Counted from the stretch's first letter, positions 33,538 to 43,209 are shown. The stretch is 64,000 nt of DNA from Campylobacter sp. MIT 12-8780 (GCF_006864535.1 NZ_QHLL01000002.1:182180-246179); one strand, 5' to 3'. The notes: generated by a model not told the origin, from the sequence alone. Made by a program: numbers and translations.

Positions 33538-34470
33538 ATGAAAATAGTTTGTTTAGACGCCCTTACTTTAGGGGAAGCTGATTTGAGTGCTTTTCGGGAC
33601 TTTGGCGAATTTGTAAGTTATGAGCTTACAAGCAAAGATGAGGTGATACAAAGGCTAAAAGGAGCTGATGTAGCCGTGGTTAATAAAGTCATCATTGATG
33701 AAGAAGTTATTGACAATACCAACCTAAAACTCATCTTAGAAACAGCCACAGGCACGAATAACATAGCCGTAGAATACGCCCAAAATAAAGGCATAGTGGT
33801 AAAAAATGTAGCAGGTTATTCTACTTCAAGTGTTACTCAGCATACCTTTGCTTTGCTTTTTGCCTTTTTAAATCATATAGTGTATTATGATACTTTTACT
33901 AAGAGTGGGGCATGGTGTAAGAGTGCTATTTTTACCGATTTTTCTCGTATCATTCATACACTTGAGGGAAAAAATTATGGCATTATAGGGCTTGGTAGTA
34001 TAGGAAAACAGGTTGCAAATATAGCTTCTAGCTTTGGAGCAAAGGTTTTTTATCATTCTACAACAGGGGCGAATTTAAAGGCTGATTTTACTCATCTTAG
34101 CCTTGAGGATTTGCTTAAAACTTGTGATATTATCAGCATTCACGCCCCGCTTAATGAAAAGACAAAAAAGCTTATCTCACAAAAAGAGCTTGAACTTATG
34201 AAAGATGGGGCTATTTTGATCAATGTAGGACGCGGTGGTATAGTAGATGAAGAGGCTTTAGCCCTTGTGCTTGATAAAAAAGATATAAGAGTAGCACTTG
34301 ATGTGCTTGAACATGAGCCTATGAGGGAAAATCATCCACTTTTAAAGATCAAAGCCAAAGAAAAACTCATCATCACACCTCACATAGCCTTTGCCAGTGC
34401 TGAAGCTATGAAAAAGCTCATAGAAATGGTGCTTGAGAATTTAAAGGAGTTTGTAAAAAATGGCAAGTGA
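33538..34470 (+). CDS. D-isomer specific 2-hydroxyacid dehydrogenase
   Basis: NAD-dependent reduction or oxidation of a 2-hydroxyacid. 310 residues. The nucleotide-binding domain has [17 protein letters not shown] (Rossmann GxGxxG, about 145), with [16 protein letters not shown] (conserved Arg about 225), DVLEHEPM (Glu) and TPHIAFAS (catalytic His about 281). The substrate could be glycerate, lactate or hydroxypyruvate; it cannot be told from sequence. It follows the ATP-grasp gene by 13 bases with AAAGGAG before the ATG, and overlaps yajQ by 11 bases. Equivalent to Cj0373. Confidence 0.9.
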   Translation: MKIVCLDALTLGEADLSAFRDFGEFVSYELTSKDEVIQRLKGADVAVVNKVIIDEEVIDNTNLKLILETATGTNNIAVEYAQNKGIVVKNVAGYSTSSVTQHTFALLFAFLNHIVYYDTFTKSGAWCKSAIFTDFSRIIHTLEGKNYGIIGLGSIGKQVANIASSFGAKVFYHSTTGANLKADFTHLSLEDLLKTCDIISIHAPLNEKTKKLISQKELELMKDGAILINVGRGGIVDEEALALVLDKKDIRVALDVLEHEPMRENHPLLKIKAKEKLIITPHIAFASAEAMKKLIEMVLENLKEFVKNGK

Positions 34471-34951
34471 GCATAGTTTTGATATAAGCGCAGCTATTGA
34501 TAGCGGAGAGCTTAAAAATGCCCTAGAGCAAGCTAAAAAAGAACTTGAAAGCAGATATGATTTAAAGGGCGTAAAGGCTGAGTTTGAGCTTGATGAAAAG
34601 CTTGGACTTTTTAAAATTTCTTCCTCAAGTGAAGCTAAGCTTGATACCTTAAAAGATATGCTTATTTCAAAGCTTATCAAAAGAGGCGTTAATGCTGCCG
34701 CTATTAAAGAAAAAAGCAGAGAAAGTGGGGCTTTAGCAAGATTAAGCCTAGAAGTAGCCTCAAGCATAGATAGTGAAAATGCCAAAAAAATCAACAAAGC
34801 CATCAAAGAAAGCAAGCTTAAGGTAAGCTCTCAAATTAGAGGCGAGGAGATTAGGGTAAGTGCTAAGCAAATTGATGATTTACAAGCCGTGATGAAGCTG
34901 GTTAAAGAGCTCAATTTAGAGCTGAATTTAAGCTTTAAAAATTTAAAATAA
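34460..34951 (+). CDS. yajQ: YajQ family nucleotide-binding protein (UPF0234)
   Basis: 163 residues, normal for the family. It begins [19 protein letters not shown] (the signature SFDI.....EL.NA), has [16 protein letters not shown], and ends with [14 protein letters not shown]. YajQ proteins bind nucleotides and, in some bacteria, cyclic di-GMP (XC_3703 of Xanthomonas). Campylobacter has few cyclic di-GMP enzymes, so that role cannot be assumed. Overlaps the dehydrogenase gene. Confidence 0.93.
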   Translation: MASEHSFDISAAIDSGELKNALEQAKKELESRYDLKGVKAEFELDEKLGLFKISSSSEAKLDTLKDMLISKLIKRGVNAAAIKEKSRESGALARLSLEVASSIDSENAKKINKAIKESKLKVSSQIRGEEIRVSAKQIDDLQAVMKLVKELNLELNLSFKNLK

Positions 34952-34961
34952 AGTCTAAATT

Positions 34962-35438
34962 TTGAGATTTACCATCATTTTACTAAGCTTTTTTTTACTC
35001 AGTTGTTCCATACCTTTAAAAAAAGGAAAATCAGAGCCTGTATATGTAAGTTTAAAGGTGCAGGGCTTAAGAAATGCTGATTTTGGTTTTTTGTATGAAA
35101 AGCAAAAGGGAGTGAGCTTAGAGCTTTATAAACTCGCTCAGGTGCTTTTAAGGCTTAAGATAGAAGATAAAATTTGCTTAGAACAAGCTTGTTTTGAGAA
35201 AAAAGCTTTTAATCAAAGGTATTTAGGACAGGCTTATTATGATGATTTTTTAGAAGATATTTTGCGTTTTAAACCTCTTTTTGAGGGTAAGAATTTAGTG
35301 CAAAATGCTTGTGGTTTTAGCCAGAATTTACAGGGTGTAAATTATGATATAAGCTATCAAGTTTGTGATAAGGAAATGCTTTTTATAGAAAAGAAAAATA
35401 ATATAAGGCTAAGCATTAAAAAGGTTGATAATGAATGA
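34962..35438 (+). CDS. Putative lipoprotein (158 aa)
   Basis: Signal peptide MRFTIILLSFFLLSCS with a clear lipobox (FLLSC, Cys about 15). The rest is an alpha/beta domain of about 140 residues, with a Cys pair in KICLEQACFEKK. No family is recognised. The start is a TTG 10 bases after yajQ, because no in-frame ATG lies before the signal peptide; the ribosome-binding site is poor. It overlaps the AAA ATPase gene by 8 bases. Same place as C. jejuni Cj0375. Confidence 0.78.
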   Translation: MRFTIILLSFFLLSCSIPLKKGKSEPVYVSLKVQGLRNADFGFLYEKQKGVSLELYKLAQVLLRLKIEDKICLEQACFEKKAFNQRYLGQAYYDDFLEDILRFKPLFEGKNLVQNACGFSQNLQGVNYDISYQVCDKEMLFIEKKNNIRLSIKKVDNE

Positions 35439-37155
35439 TTTAAAAGAGTTTTTAAACAAGAAAAATATCACAGAAACTAAGCTTTTTAAAAAACTCAAAT
35501 GCAGTGAAAATGAGGCTTTGATCTTAAGAGAGCTTTGCAAAAACTATGTGCAAGCAAACTCAAGCACCAGTGCTTTTAGCGTGCTTTTTACTCTTTTTGG
35601 GGATTCTTCTTTTTCACATTTAGATCACCTAGAAGAGCTTAAACATCTTATAGAGCTTGGTTTTATCACTCAAAGTATGAGTGCTTTTAAAAGCACGGAT
35701 TCAAGGGCTTTAAGAGCTTCAATGCTTTATTTACTTCAAACTGAGTTGAGTTTAAGTGAGCTTTTTTTGCATTTTATCGAAGAAAAAAGTGTGCTTGATA
35801 TGTCTAAAAAAGATGCTTATGGTGATTATTTGGAGTATTTAAAAGATGAGTTTGAACGTATCGAGCTTTATGCAAGACTTAATTTTAACTTAAAATATCA
35901 AAATGATGAGCTTAAAAACACCATAAAAGCTTATGAAAAGCATATCAAAGAGCGTCTTAAGCACAGCAAATTTTATAATGTCCTGGCTGAAATTTTTAAA
36001 GAATACGCCTTAAATGAAAAAGAGCAAATCATATTCATCGCCCTTTTAAAAGAAGAATACAGCATTAATGATGAAAACTCAAATGCAAGGGATTTAAATT
36101 CCTTACTCTTACTCATTAGCAATTCTGAGCTTGAAAGACTTAAAAATAAAGCCTTATTTGATGAAAACTCAAAACTTATGGAAAAAAATCTCATTGATTA
36201 TGATGAGTTTTTAAGCCCTTTTGGAGATATTAATAAAAGCTTTTATTTAAGCGAGAGCATTTTACAACGCATAATTGATTTTAAAGAGCCAAGCAAAAAC
36301 ACTAAGCTAAGATTAGAAAGCGTTGTAAAGGATCAAGATATATTTGAGCTTATAGAGCCAAACACTGATATAAACGATGTAATCATGCCTATAAAAACAA
36401 AGGAGCTTTTAGAAAATATCTTAAAGCAACAAGATAAAAAAGTACTTGAGCGTTTAAGTTCTTGGGGCATAAAAAGTTCTAAAAATATAGAAGCAAAGAT
36501 CATCTTTTATGGACCTGCTGGAACGGGTAAGACTATGAGTGCTTTAAGCCTTGCAAAGTCTATGAAAAAGGCGGTTTTGAGCTTTGATTGTTCTAAAATT
36601 TTAAGCAAATATGTGGGCGAAAGCGAGCAAAATGTAAGAAAAATTTTTGACACTTATAATAAAATCGCTCAAAATTGCAAACAAAGCCCAATTTTACTCT
36701 TAAATGAAGCCGATCAGTTTTTAAGCACAAGGATTGAAAGTAGCAGTGGGGCTGATAAAATGCACAATCAAATGCAAAATATTTTCCTAGAGCAAATCGA
36801 GCGTTTTAGTGGAGTGATCATCGCTACAACAAATTTCTTAGAAAGCCTAGATAGTGCCTTTTCAAGAAGGTTTGAGTATAAGATAGAGTTTAAAAAGCCA
36901 GATTTTACTCAAAGGCTTTTAATCTGGCAAAAATCCCTACCTAAAAATGCCGAATTTGACAAAGAATTTAGCGTTAATGTGCTAGCAAATTATGAACTTA
37001 GCGGCGCTCAAATCATCATGGTGATTAAAAACACAGCCCTAAAAGCAGCCATTTCAAAAGAGGGCATTTTCAAAATGCAAGATTTTTTAGAAAGCATACA
37101 TAAAGAATTAAGCTCAAGCTTTGATAAAAACAAAATCGTAGGTTTTGGAGCTTAG
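35431..37155 (+). CDS. AAA family ATPase (CDC48/FtsH-like core)
   Basis: 574 residues. A long helical N-terminal region (about 1-350) precedes one AAA domain: YGPAGTGKTMSALSLA (Walker A, about 360), SKYVGESEQNVRKIF (pore-loop region), PILLLNEADQFLSTR (Walker B, in which Asn replaces the usual Asp before Glu), and FSRRFEYKIEFKKPD with the arginine finger. NEAD in place of DEAD/DEID occurs in a subgroup of bacterial AAA proteins. ATG 35431 has AAAAAGG upstream; the TTG at 35425 is rejected. Its substrate is unknown. Corresponds to Cj0377. Confidence 0.88.
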   Translation: MNDLKEFLNKKNITETKLFKKLKCSENEALILRELCKNYVQANSSTSAFSVLFTLFGDSSFSHLDHLEELKHLIELGFITQSMSAFKSTDSRALRASMLYLLQTELSLSELFLHFIEEKSVLDMSKKDAYGDYLEYLKDEFERIELYARLNFNLKYQNDELKNTIKAYEKHIKERLKHSKFYNVLAEIFKEYALNEKEQIIFIALLKEEYSINDENSNARDLNSLLLLISNSELERLKNKALFDENSKLMEKNLIDYDEFLSPFGDINKSFYLSESILQRIIDFKEPSKNTKLRLESVVKDQDIFELIEPNTDINDVIMPIKTKELLENILKQQDKKVLERLSSWGIKSSKNIEAKIIFYGPAGTGKTMSALSLAKSMKKAVLSFDCSKILSKYVGESEQNVRKIFDTYNKIAQNCKQSPILLLNEADQFLSTRIESSSGADKMHNQMQNIFLEQIERFSGVIIATTNFLESLDSAFSRRFEYKIEFKKPDFTQRLLIWQKSLPKNAEFDKEFSVNVLANYELSGAQIIMVIKNTALKAAISKEGIFKMQDFLESIHKELSSSFDKNKIVGFGA

Positions 37156-37226
37156 GAAGTTTTTAAAAAGTTTGAGTTTAAAAATATTTTCATCAGCAAG
37201 CAAAATATCAAGCTTATCTCCCAGCT

Positions 37227-38534
37227 TCACACCTTCACATCTAAACTCTTATTTAAAACATTAAAAGTATTTAAGCTTATCTTTGAAAGCATACTTACTA
37301 AATCATTTGAATTTAAAAACTCACTTGAATTTAAATCAAGACTTTTTAAATTTACATTCTCATCTTTTATCCCAAAAATCATTTCAAGAAAATCTTTTTC
37401 ATCAAAACTTTCTTCTAAAAGTTTTTTAAGAAGCTCATTTGTATCTATAGCTTTATAAGTTTCATTTTTACTTTCTGCTTGTATTGGAGTGAAGGTTGTT
37501 TTGTTTGTTTCATCACTTTGTGGGTTATCATTGTTTTGGGCTAAAAAGTTATTTGTATTATTTAAAGCTTGTGAATTTAGCTTTTCATCTTGCATCGCGG
37601 TATAAGCTTTTTCAGATTCAGCTTTGAGTTTTAGCCATTCGTTTTTGAAGTCTTCTATGTTTAAGTTTGAACGCAATAAATCAAGTTTTTTGCCAAAAAG
37701 TGATAAAGGATCGTTTGTAAAATTAATAGTATTTTCTTCTAAAAATGCTTTTAAATCTTTTATCTCTTCTTGAGAAAAATCATCATCTACGCCATTAAGC
37801 TTCCCCAAAATACTTGCTGTTCCTTCAAAAACTTCATAACTTGAACTTGCATACAAAAAGGCTGTTAAAACACCTCCTTTAGCGACACTTCCATCATCAT
37901 TTTGATAAACACTTGCATTGAGTTTTAAAATGCTTGTGTTGAATATGGTATTTGTATCTGGGCTAAGAAATTGATTGTTTTTATAATCAGGTGCAAAACT
38001 ATGCCAAAGTCTTGTATTTTTATTTTGTAAGCTACTCTCGTTTGAGATGGCACTTTTAAAATCTTGGCTATTTTTATAAATTTTAAGCACATTTAAGTTT
38101 TTTGTATCAAATTCATATCCTATTGGTAAATTTTGAATTTGTTTTTGCGAGAAAGTATCTGAATTTAACTCATCTTGTATGAGTTGAGAAAATATTTTAT
38201 AAGCATTAGCTAAAGTTTTAGCTATATCAATGTCTGTGTGCGTAAGGGCAGAGCTATTGTGATAATCTACAAATTTTTGTATATCTTTTGCATAAATTTT
38301 ATAATCTTTTGGCAAGCCAGCTGCTTCATTAAAATCACTAGTAAAAAAGCCTTCTTTATCTACACCATAACCTAAGACTTGAGAGACTGCCTTGCTTTTA
38401 TCTTGGACTAAATTTGAAATGCTTGAATTTAAGGCATTAGTTTGAGTGGAATTTTCATTTAAATTTTGAGTTTTTGTTTGAGAATTAAAAGTATTTGCGT
38501 AGTTTGAGTATGAATTTATAGAGCTTATTTGCAT
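37227..38534 (-). CDS. Hypothetical protein, possible sigma-28 controlled flagellar co-expressed type
   Basis: 435 residues, with no signal peptide and no membrane helix. The N-terminus MQISSINSYSNYANTFNSQT is polar and rich in Asn, Ser and Gln, as in several Campylobacter proteins that are co-expressed with flagella and exported by the flagellar system. Residues about 248-262 (LNGVDDDFSQEEIKD) look like a degenerate EF-hand loop. A Gln/Asn-rich linker (about 320-370) precedes a leucine-rich C-terminal part. A CGATTT sigma-28 type -10 lies upstream. The last 32 codons are repeated in inverted orientation upstream of the gene. Function unknown; the export idea is inference. Confidence 0.75.
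   Translation of the reverse strand: MQISSINSYSNYANTFNSQTKTQNLNENSTQTNALNSSISNLVQDKSKAVSQVLGYGVDKEGFFTSDFNEAAGLPKDYKIYAKDIQKFVDYHNSSALTHTDIDIAKTLANAYKIFSQLIQDELNSDTFSQKQIQNLPIGYEFDTKNLNVLKIYKNSQDFKSAISNESSLQNKNTRLWHSFAPDYKNNQFLSPDTNTIFNTSILKLNASVYQNDDGSVAKGGVLTAFLYASSSYEVFEGTASILGKLNGVDDDFSQEEIKDLKAFLEENTINFTNDPLSLFGKKLDLLRSNLNIEDFKNEWLKLKAESEKAYTAMQDEKLNSQALNNTNNFLAQNNDNPQSDETNKTTFTPIQAESKNETYKAIDTNELLKKLLEESFDEKDFLEMIFGIKDENVNLKSLDLNSSEFLNSNDLVSMLSKISLNTFNVLNKSLDVKV
37229..37326 (-). repeat. Inverted repeat arm 1 (98 bp), 3' end of the 37227-38534 gene
   Basis: This arm encodes the last 32 residues of the protein (up to VLNKSLDVKV). It matches 38657-38754 in opposite orientation at 94 of 98 positions by my count, without gaps. 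Confidence 0.93.
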
Positions 38535-38567
38535 TTGAGCTTACCTTTTGAAATTTATTATTAAAGT

Positions 38568-38573
38568 AAATCG
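38568..38573 (-). promoter_or_regulatory. Possible sigma-28 (FliA) -10 box CGATTT
   Basis: On the minus strand, GCCGATTTAC lies 34 bases before the ATG at 38534. CGATWT is the Campylobacter FliA -10 consensus. Upstream A-rich CAAAAATTC could stand for the loose -35. AAAGG follows as ribosome-binding site. A single hexamer match in AT-rich DNA is limited evidence. Confidence 0.45.
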
Positions 38574-38656
38574 GCAGAATGAATTTTTGCTGAAGCCATC
38601 AAACTCCAGCAAATTGAAAATATTATTTAATTTGCAAACCGCCAAAATGTCTATCA

Positions 38657-38756
38657 AAGTGAGTTTTTAAATTCAAATGATTGAGCAAGTATGCTTTCAA
38701 AGATAAGCTTAAATACTTTTAATGTTTTAAATAAGAGTTTGGATGTGAGGGTGTAG
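38657..38756 (+). pseudogene. Inverted partial copy of the 37227-38534 gene (C-terminal 32 codons; repeat arm 2)
   Basis: Read on the plus strand it gives EFLNSND-stop-ASMLSKISLNTFNVL and ends ...SLDVRV followed by TAG. It is the same C-terminal sequence as the neighbouring gene, with one codon changed from TTA to TGA, two replacements (V to A, K to R) and one silent change. No start codon or ribosome-binding site precedes it, so it is a gene remnant, perhaps from a lost second copy. Confidence 0.88.
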
Positions 38757-38872
38757 CAGTAAAAGAGCAAGATAAATTTGATCTGCTAGGGTTTAAATTG
38801 AAGAGTTTGTATTTTAGGATAAGGAATGCTTAGATTTTGCTTTTTTTGTATTTGAGCTTTGATTTAAAGATT

Positions 38873-38909
38873 TTTTGGTGTTTAAGCATATTGGCGTTAA
38901 ACACCAAAA
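38873..38909. terminator. 13-bp perfect hairpin downstream of thiC
   Basis: TTTTGGTGTTTAA and its complement flank an 11-base loop, 19 bases beyond the thiC stop. On neither strand does a T run follow, but the stem itself starts with TTTT on both strands. It may end or protect the thiC transcript. Confidence 0.45.
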
Positions 38910-38927
38910 GTAGGCAAAAGTCAAATT

Positions 38928-40223
38928 TCACACAAGGCTTACTTGTTCGCCTTTTAGGATTTGATTCATGGTATTCATCGCACACATTTTTCCACACATT
39001 GAGCAGGAATTGAGCTCTTCAGGACGTCTTTCATTAAACATTTTTTTAGCCTTGTCCCCATCAATTGCAAGCTTAAACATCATCTGCCAATCAATTTCTT
39101 GCCTAGCCTTACTCATCGCATCATCAATCTCCCTTGCTTTTTCAAGTTTGGCTATATCTCCAGCATGAGCTGCGATTTTAGTGGCTACTATGCCATTATG
39201 CACATCGTCTAAATTTGGCAAACGCAAATGCTCTGCCGGGGTTACATAGCAAAGTATATCAGCCCCATTTGCAGCCGCAACTGCCCCGCCAATAGCCGCG
39301 CTTATATGATCGTGTCCTGCACCTATGTCAGTAACCAAAGGTCCTAGCACATAAAAAGGCGCTTCATTGCAAATTCTTTTTTCAAGTTGCATATTTGCAG
39401 CAATTTCGTTAATCGCCATGTGCCCTGGTCCTTCTATCATCACTTGTACATTTGCCTCCCATGCCCTTTTTGTAAGCAAGCTAAGCTCGATAAGTTCAGC
39501 GATTTGAGCTGCATCACTTGCATCATGCGTGCAGCCTGGACGCAAAGCATCGCCAAGTGAAAGCGTAACATCAAATTTAGCACAAATTTCAAGCAAATCA
39601 TCATAATACTCAAAAAAAGGATTTTCATTTCCACTCATTTTCATCCACGCATAAAGCACAGAACCACCTCTTGAAACTATGTTGGTTATGCGAGGATTTG
39701 CCTCTTCAAAAACCCTTGCTGCACGTGAGTTTATGCCAGCATGAATAGTCATAAAATCCACCCCACTTTTAGCATGATGATACACCACATCTAAAAAATC
39801 TTTTGCCTTAATTTGAGCTAAATCTTTTTCCAAAAAGCCCACCGCATCATAAACTGGCACCGTACCTATCATAGCTTTTGATTTAGCGATAAGTTCATCT
39901 CTAAAACGGCTTGTTTTGCCGTAATTACTCAAATCCATAATGGCTTCAATCTTAAATTTATGTGCCAAATCAACCTTTTTCATCTCCTCAGTATAATCCA
40001 CACAATCATTTGAAACGCCTAGATTAACATTGACTTTGGTTTTTAAACCCTTGCCTATACCATTTGGCTCAAGGGCTTTGTGGTTGATATTTGCAGGGAT
40101 AATGATCTTGCCTTTAGCGATATTTTCAAGCAAAAAATCCTCGCTAACTTCTTCTTTTTTAGCAACTTCTTGCATTTGAGTGGTGATTATGCCCTTTTTG
40201 GCATAAGACATTTGAGTATTCAT
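38928..40223 (-). CDS. thiC: Phosphomethylpyrimidine synthase ThiC
   Basis: Radical SAM enzyme that converts aminoimidazole ribotide to hydroxymethylpyrimidine phosphate, the pyrimidine part of thiamine. 431 residues, the short bacterial form without the N-terminal plant-type extension. [42 protein letters not shown] and [13 protein letters not shown] are conserved. The C-terminal [11 protein letters not shown] carries the unusual CxxCxxxxC cluster motif. ATG 40223 has AAGGAG 6 bases upstream. A TPP riboswitch lies in the leader. Confidence 0.97.
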   Translation of the reverse strand: MNTQMSYAKKGIITTQMQEVAKKEEVSEDFLLENIAKGKIIIPANINHKALEPNGIGKGLKTKVNVNLGVSNDCVDYTEEMKKVDLAHKFKIEAIMDLSNYGKTSRFRDELIAKSKAMIGTVPVYDAVGFLEKDLAQIKAKDFLDVVYHHAKSGVDFMTIHAGINSRAARVFEEANPRITNIVSRGGSVLYAWMKMSGNENPFFEYYDDLLEICAKFDVTLSLGDALRPGCTHDASDAAQIAELIELSLLTKRAWEANVQVMIEGPGHMAINEIAANMQLEKRICNEAPFYVLGPLVTDIGAGHDHISAAIGGAVAAANGADILCYVTPAEHLRLPNLDDVHNGIVATKIAAHAGDIAKLEKAREIDDAMSKARQEIDWQMMFKLAIDGDKAKKMFNERRPEELNSCSMCGKMCAMNTMNQILKGEQVSLV

Positions 40224-40344
40224 TTGATCTCCTTGTTTGAATTTTTGAAGATAAATGAAAGAAGTTTGAGTGTGAGAAATAAAGAGTGTTTATCTTTGCG
40301 TGTAAAATTTACAATACCTCAAGATAAAAAACAGCAAAAACATA

Positions 40345-40434
40345 AATCTTCCCGACGCTAGCATTATCTAGTTCCGGTTCGGTCTAAGCCTTTTAGCTTA
40401 CTCTCAGCCTGTTACACAAGCTCCCGTCATTTAT
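40345..40434 (-). promoter_or_regulatory. TPP riboswitch (THI element) upstream of thiC
   Basis: On the minus strand the leader contains ACGGGAGC, CAGGCTGAGAG, GACCGAACCGGAACTAG and ATAATGCTAGCGTCGGG, the conserved thi-box sequence from P1 through the CUGAGA core to the pyrophosphate-binding arm. It begins about 210 bases before thiC and ends about 120 bases before it. The helix between CTGAGAG and GACC (TAAGC...GCTTA) is the variable P3 extension. Thiamine pyrophosphate binding should lower thiC expression. I do not see a classic terminator after it; the switch may act on translation. Confidence 0.93.
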
Positions 40435-40482
40435 GAGGTGAATTTTAACTTAGTTTTGCTTTAAGAAGGCTAAATTTAACTT

Positions 40483-41574
40483 TTATTTTGAAGCGATTAA
40501 AACACCCTCAATGAGCTTTTTAATATCCCCATCTAAAATGGCTTCAACATTGCTAAATGCTTCATTTGAACGAGTATCTTTAACCTGCTGGTAAGGAAAA
40601 AGCACATAAGAGCGGATTTGATGTCCCCAGCCCATTTCGCTTTTTTCTCCTACTTGGCTAGCATCTTGTTGTTTCATCAGTTCTAGCTCATAAAGGCGAG
40701 ATTTGAGCATTTTAAAGGCTGTGGCTTTGTTTTTGTGCTGATTGCGATCATTTTGGCACTGCACCACTATGCCACTTGGAAAGTGAGTGATTCTTACTGC
40801 TGAATCAGTTTTATTAATATGCTGTCCTCCAGCCCCACTAGCTCTGTAATAATCCACTCTGATGTCTTTTTCAGCAATTTCTATTTCTATATCATCATCA
40901 AGTTCAGGGCTTACCATAACGCTACAAAAGCTAGTATGGCGGCGTCCTGCACTATCAAAAGGGCTGGTTCTTACAAGGCGGTGTATGCCATTTTCAGCCT
41001 TTAAATACCCATAAGCATTTATGCCTTTTACCAAAAAGCTCGCGTCTTTTAATCCAGCTTCTTCTCCCTCTTGAAAGTCTAAGGTTTCAACCTTAAAGCC
41101 CTCTCGCTCGCAAAATCTTAAATACATTCTATAAAGCATACTTGCCCAGTCATTACTTTCTGTGCCACCAGCTCCTGGGTGTATGGAAATAATGGCATTT
41201 TTATTGTCATTTTCATCACTTAAAAGCATGGAAATTTCAAGCTGACTGATATGTTCTTCAAGGCTTTTGGAGTCTTCAAATAAAGCTTCAAGCGTGGCGT
41301 GATCTTCTTCAGCATTAGCTAGCTCAAAAAGTTCATTCGCGTCATTTAGGGCATTAAAAGCATTTTCATAATTTTTAAGCAAATTTGAAAGTTTGGTTTT
41401 TTCTTTGCCAATGCTCGCTGCGTTTTTAGCATCTTGCCAAAAATCAGGCGAGTTTTCAAGCTCTTCTATAGCTTTTAAACGCGTTTTAAGCTCATCTGGC
41501 TTGATGATGGAAGCGATATTGCCGACTTTATTTTTTAAGCTTTTTAAAAGTTCGCTGTATTCATAAGTATCCAT
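40483..41574 (-). CDS. prfB: Peptide chain release factor 2
   Basis: Recognises UGA and UAA stop codons. 363 residues: helical domain 1, the codon-recognition SPF motif in [13 protein letters not shown], and the catalytic GGQ in [16 protein letters not shown]. The whole protein is in one frame, so the +1 frameshift that controls RF2 in E. coli is absent. I chose ATG 41574 with GAGGGA upstream rather than the codon at 41586. Confidence 0.95.
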   Translation of the reverse strand: MDTYEYSELLKSLKNKVGNIASIIKPDELKTRLKAIEELENSPDFWQDAKNAASIGKEKTKLSNLLKNYENAFNALNDANELFELANAEEDHATLEALFEDSKSLEEHISQLEISMLLSDENDNKNAIISIHPGAGGTESNDWASMLYRMYLRFCEREGFKVETLDFQEGEEAGLKDASFLVKGINAYGYLKAENGIHRLVRTSPFDSAGRRHTSFCSVMVSPELDDDIEIEIAEKDIRVDYYRASGAGGQHINKTDSAVRITHFPSGIVVQCQNDRNQHKNKATAFKMLKSRLYELELMKQQDASQVGEKSEMGWGHQIRSYVLFPYQQVKDTRSNEAFSNVEAILDGDIKKLIEGVLIASK

Positions 41575-41636
41575 TTTATCCCTCAAAAAACTTAAATTCT
41601 AACAAAACTTGGCTTAAAGTTTGAGAAAAAGTTAAG

Positions 41637-43208
41637 TTAAATTTTAGCTTTTAAAGTTTTTATCTTAAGACTGAGATTAGAAACTCTGCCATTTGCTTCG
41701 CAGACAAACTCATCATCAAAAAGCTTTGTTTTTGCTAAACTATCCCCAAAAGATCCTACATAAAGAGCATAACACTTATTTGTTTCATCTTTTTGTTTCA
41801 TTAGGGTTTTTATCCTTTGTGTATCATAGTCACTAAAGATAAAATCACTAATCACTAGCATATCAGCCTTTTGATACGCTTCTTCTTTCATCTTTTTAAA
41901 GCCAGCTTCTAGGGCAGGCAAGGCATCTGTGCCTCCGTTAAAACTTAGTTCTAAAAAATTATAAAGCTTAAAAAGGTTGTTTGGTGGGCTAAGATCAAGG
42001 GTATGAATGTCATCGCTAAAATTGATAAGATAACACGCTCTTTTTTGCTCCATAGCCCTTTTTGCTATATATAAAGCCACGACTTTAGCTATGGTTTCTG
42101 GTGTGCCACTCATACTGCTACTTGTATCTACGCAAAGTATTATAGGACCTTTTGCTTCGCTTAGCTCTTTTTCTTTTTCCTCATCTATCATCTTTTGTTT
42201 GCTTTGACTTTGAAAGCCTTGTTTTTCAAAACAAAAAAGGCGGTTTTCGCTAAATTTAAGATCAAAAAGTATGCCAAAATCTGTATCATCGATTAAGGCT
42301 AATTCGCTTGGCAGGGTATTTTCTAAATCCCTACCTAAAACAATGCCCGTGATTTCTTCTTTGATGTGTGGTGTTCTTATTTTGATATCATAGCTTTGAA
42401 GGCTTTGTATCTTTTCAAACTCTAGCTTTTTTTCTTCTTTAGTAAGCTTACCTAGCATATCACAAAGTTTTTTTACGCTTTCTTGATTTAAAAGCTTAAG
42501 CCAAGAACTTAAATTTTGTATGCGTTTTTTTAACTCCCCTTTGCCTCTATCAGCACCGCTTCCGCCCCTAAAATGATTTCTTGCTTCACTATCTTGTAAA
42601 AACTCATCAGCGCTTCTACCGCTTGCTAAACCTTCTTTTAGCTCATTCATCACTCCATCTTTAAATACCTCACCAGCTTCGCCCATCTCATCAAAGCTTT
42701 CTTGCATTTTCCTTATAAGCTCAAGCCATTCTTTTGTGTCTTTGATGAGTTTGGTTTGAGTGTTTTGAGTGAGATTTTCTTTGTGTTTGTTAAGCTTTTC
42801 TTGAATACATTCTTCCCAGCTATTTAAGGCGTTTTTGTGTAAATCTTTTGCGTCGTAGTCTTTTTCTTTTGCTTGTCTTTGCTTAAGCTCTTTTGTATAA
42901 AATTTGGTATCAAATTTTGCATTATATTCTTTTATCTCTTGCAAAAGTTCTGGCAAAGCTGATAGACTCGGCATTTCTTGGGCTTTAAATTCAAGTTCGT
43001 GCTTAAAATGTTTGCTTTTTTCTTGTTTGATCTCAAGAGGTATATTTTCAAGTTTTTTTTGAAGTTCTTCATCGCATAGATTTCGCCTTTGTTCTAAGCT
43101 TTCTTTGATACCTAACTCATCATGCTCTAAATCATACCCACAATGAGAGGCTAAATGCCTTGTATCACAAAGTTTGAAATCTTCTTTTTTCTCCTGCTTT
43201 AAAGCCAT
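41637..43208 (-). CDS. viaA: VWA-domain protein ViaA, partner of RavA
   Basis: 523 residues. A long, mostly helical, highly charged N-terminal region (about 1-350) and a C-terminal von Willebrand factor A domain with the metal-site motif DTSSSMSGTPET (about 360), a second conserved segment FNGGTDALPAL and ADMLVISDFIF. This matches ViaA of E. coli (GPFIVCVDTSGSM-type core). ViaA binds RavA and stimulates its ATPase; in E. coli the pair acts with respiratory enzymes (fumarate reductase, Nuo) and membrane phospholipid. One base separates it from ravA. Confidence 0.85.
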   Translation of the reverse strand: MALKQEKKEDFKLCDTRHLASHCGYDLEHDELGIKESLEQRRNLCDEELQKKLENIPLEIKQEKSKHFKHELEFKAQEMPSLSALPELLQEIKEYNAKFDTKFYTKELKQRQAKEKDYDAKDLHKNALNSWEECIQEKLNKHKENLTQNTQTKLIKDTKEWLELIRKMQESFDEMGEAGEVFKDGVMNELKEGLASGRSADEFLQDSEARNHFRGGSGADRGKGELKKRIQNLSSWLKLLNQESVKKLCDMLGKLTKEEKKLEFEKIQSLQSYDIKIRTPHIKEEITGIVLGRDLENTLPSELALIDDTDFGILFDLKFSENRLFCFEKQGFQSQSKQKMIDEEKEKELSEAKGPIILCVDTSSSMSGTPETIAKVVALYIAKRAMEQKRACYLINFSDDIHTLDLSPPNNLFKLYNFLELSFNGGTDALPALEAGFKKMKEEAYQKADMLVISDFIFSDYDTQRIKTLMKQKDETNKCYALYVGSFGDSLAKTKLFDDEFVCEANGRVSNLSLKIKTLKAKI

Positions 43209-43209
43209 T

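Larger units (their letters stand above)
38535..38927. other. Non-coding gap of 393 bases with gene fragment and hairpin
   Basis: Between the start of the hypothetical gene and the end of thiC. It holds a sigma-28 like promoter (38568-38573), a gene fragment that is the second inverted-repeat arm (38657-38756), about 110 bases with no feature I can name (38757-38870), and a 13-bp hairpin (38873-38909). Confidence 0.8.

Noticed and set aside
38590..38615. A sigma-54 promoter (TGGAGTTTGATGGCTT on the minus strand)
   Set aside because: The GG and GC elements are 9 bases apart, not the required 10, and the context is a poor match.
38657..38756. A separate small gene on the plus strand
   Set aside because: No start codon or ribosome-binding site, an internal TGA, and near identity to the end of the adjacent gene; treated as an inverted fragment.
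40483..41574. Programmed +1 frameshift in prfB
   Set aside because: The complete release factor 2 is encoded in a single frame.
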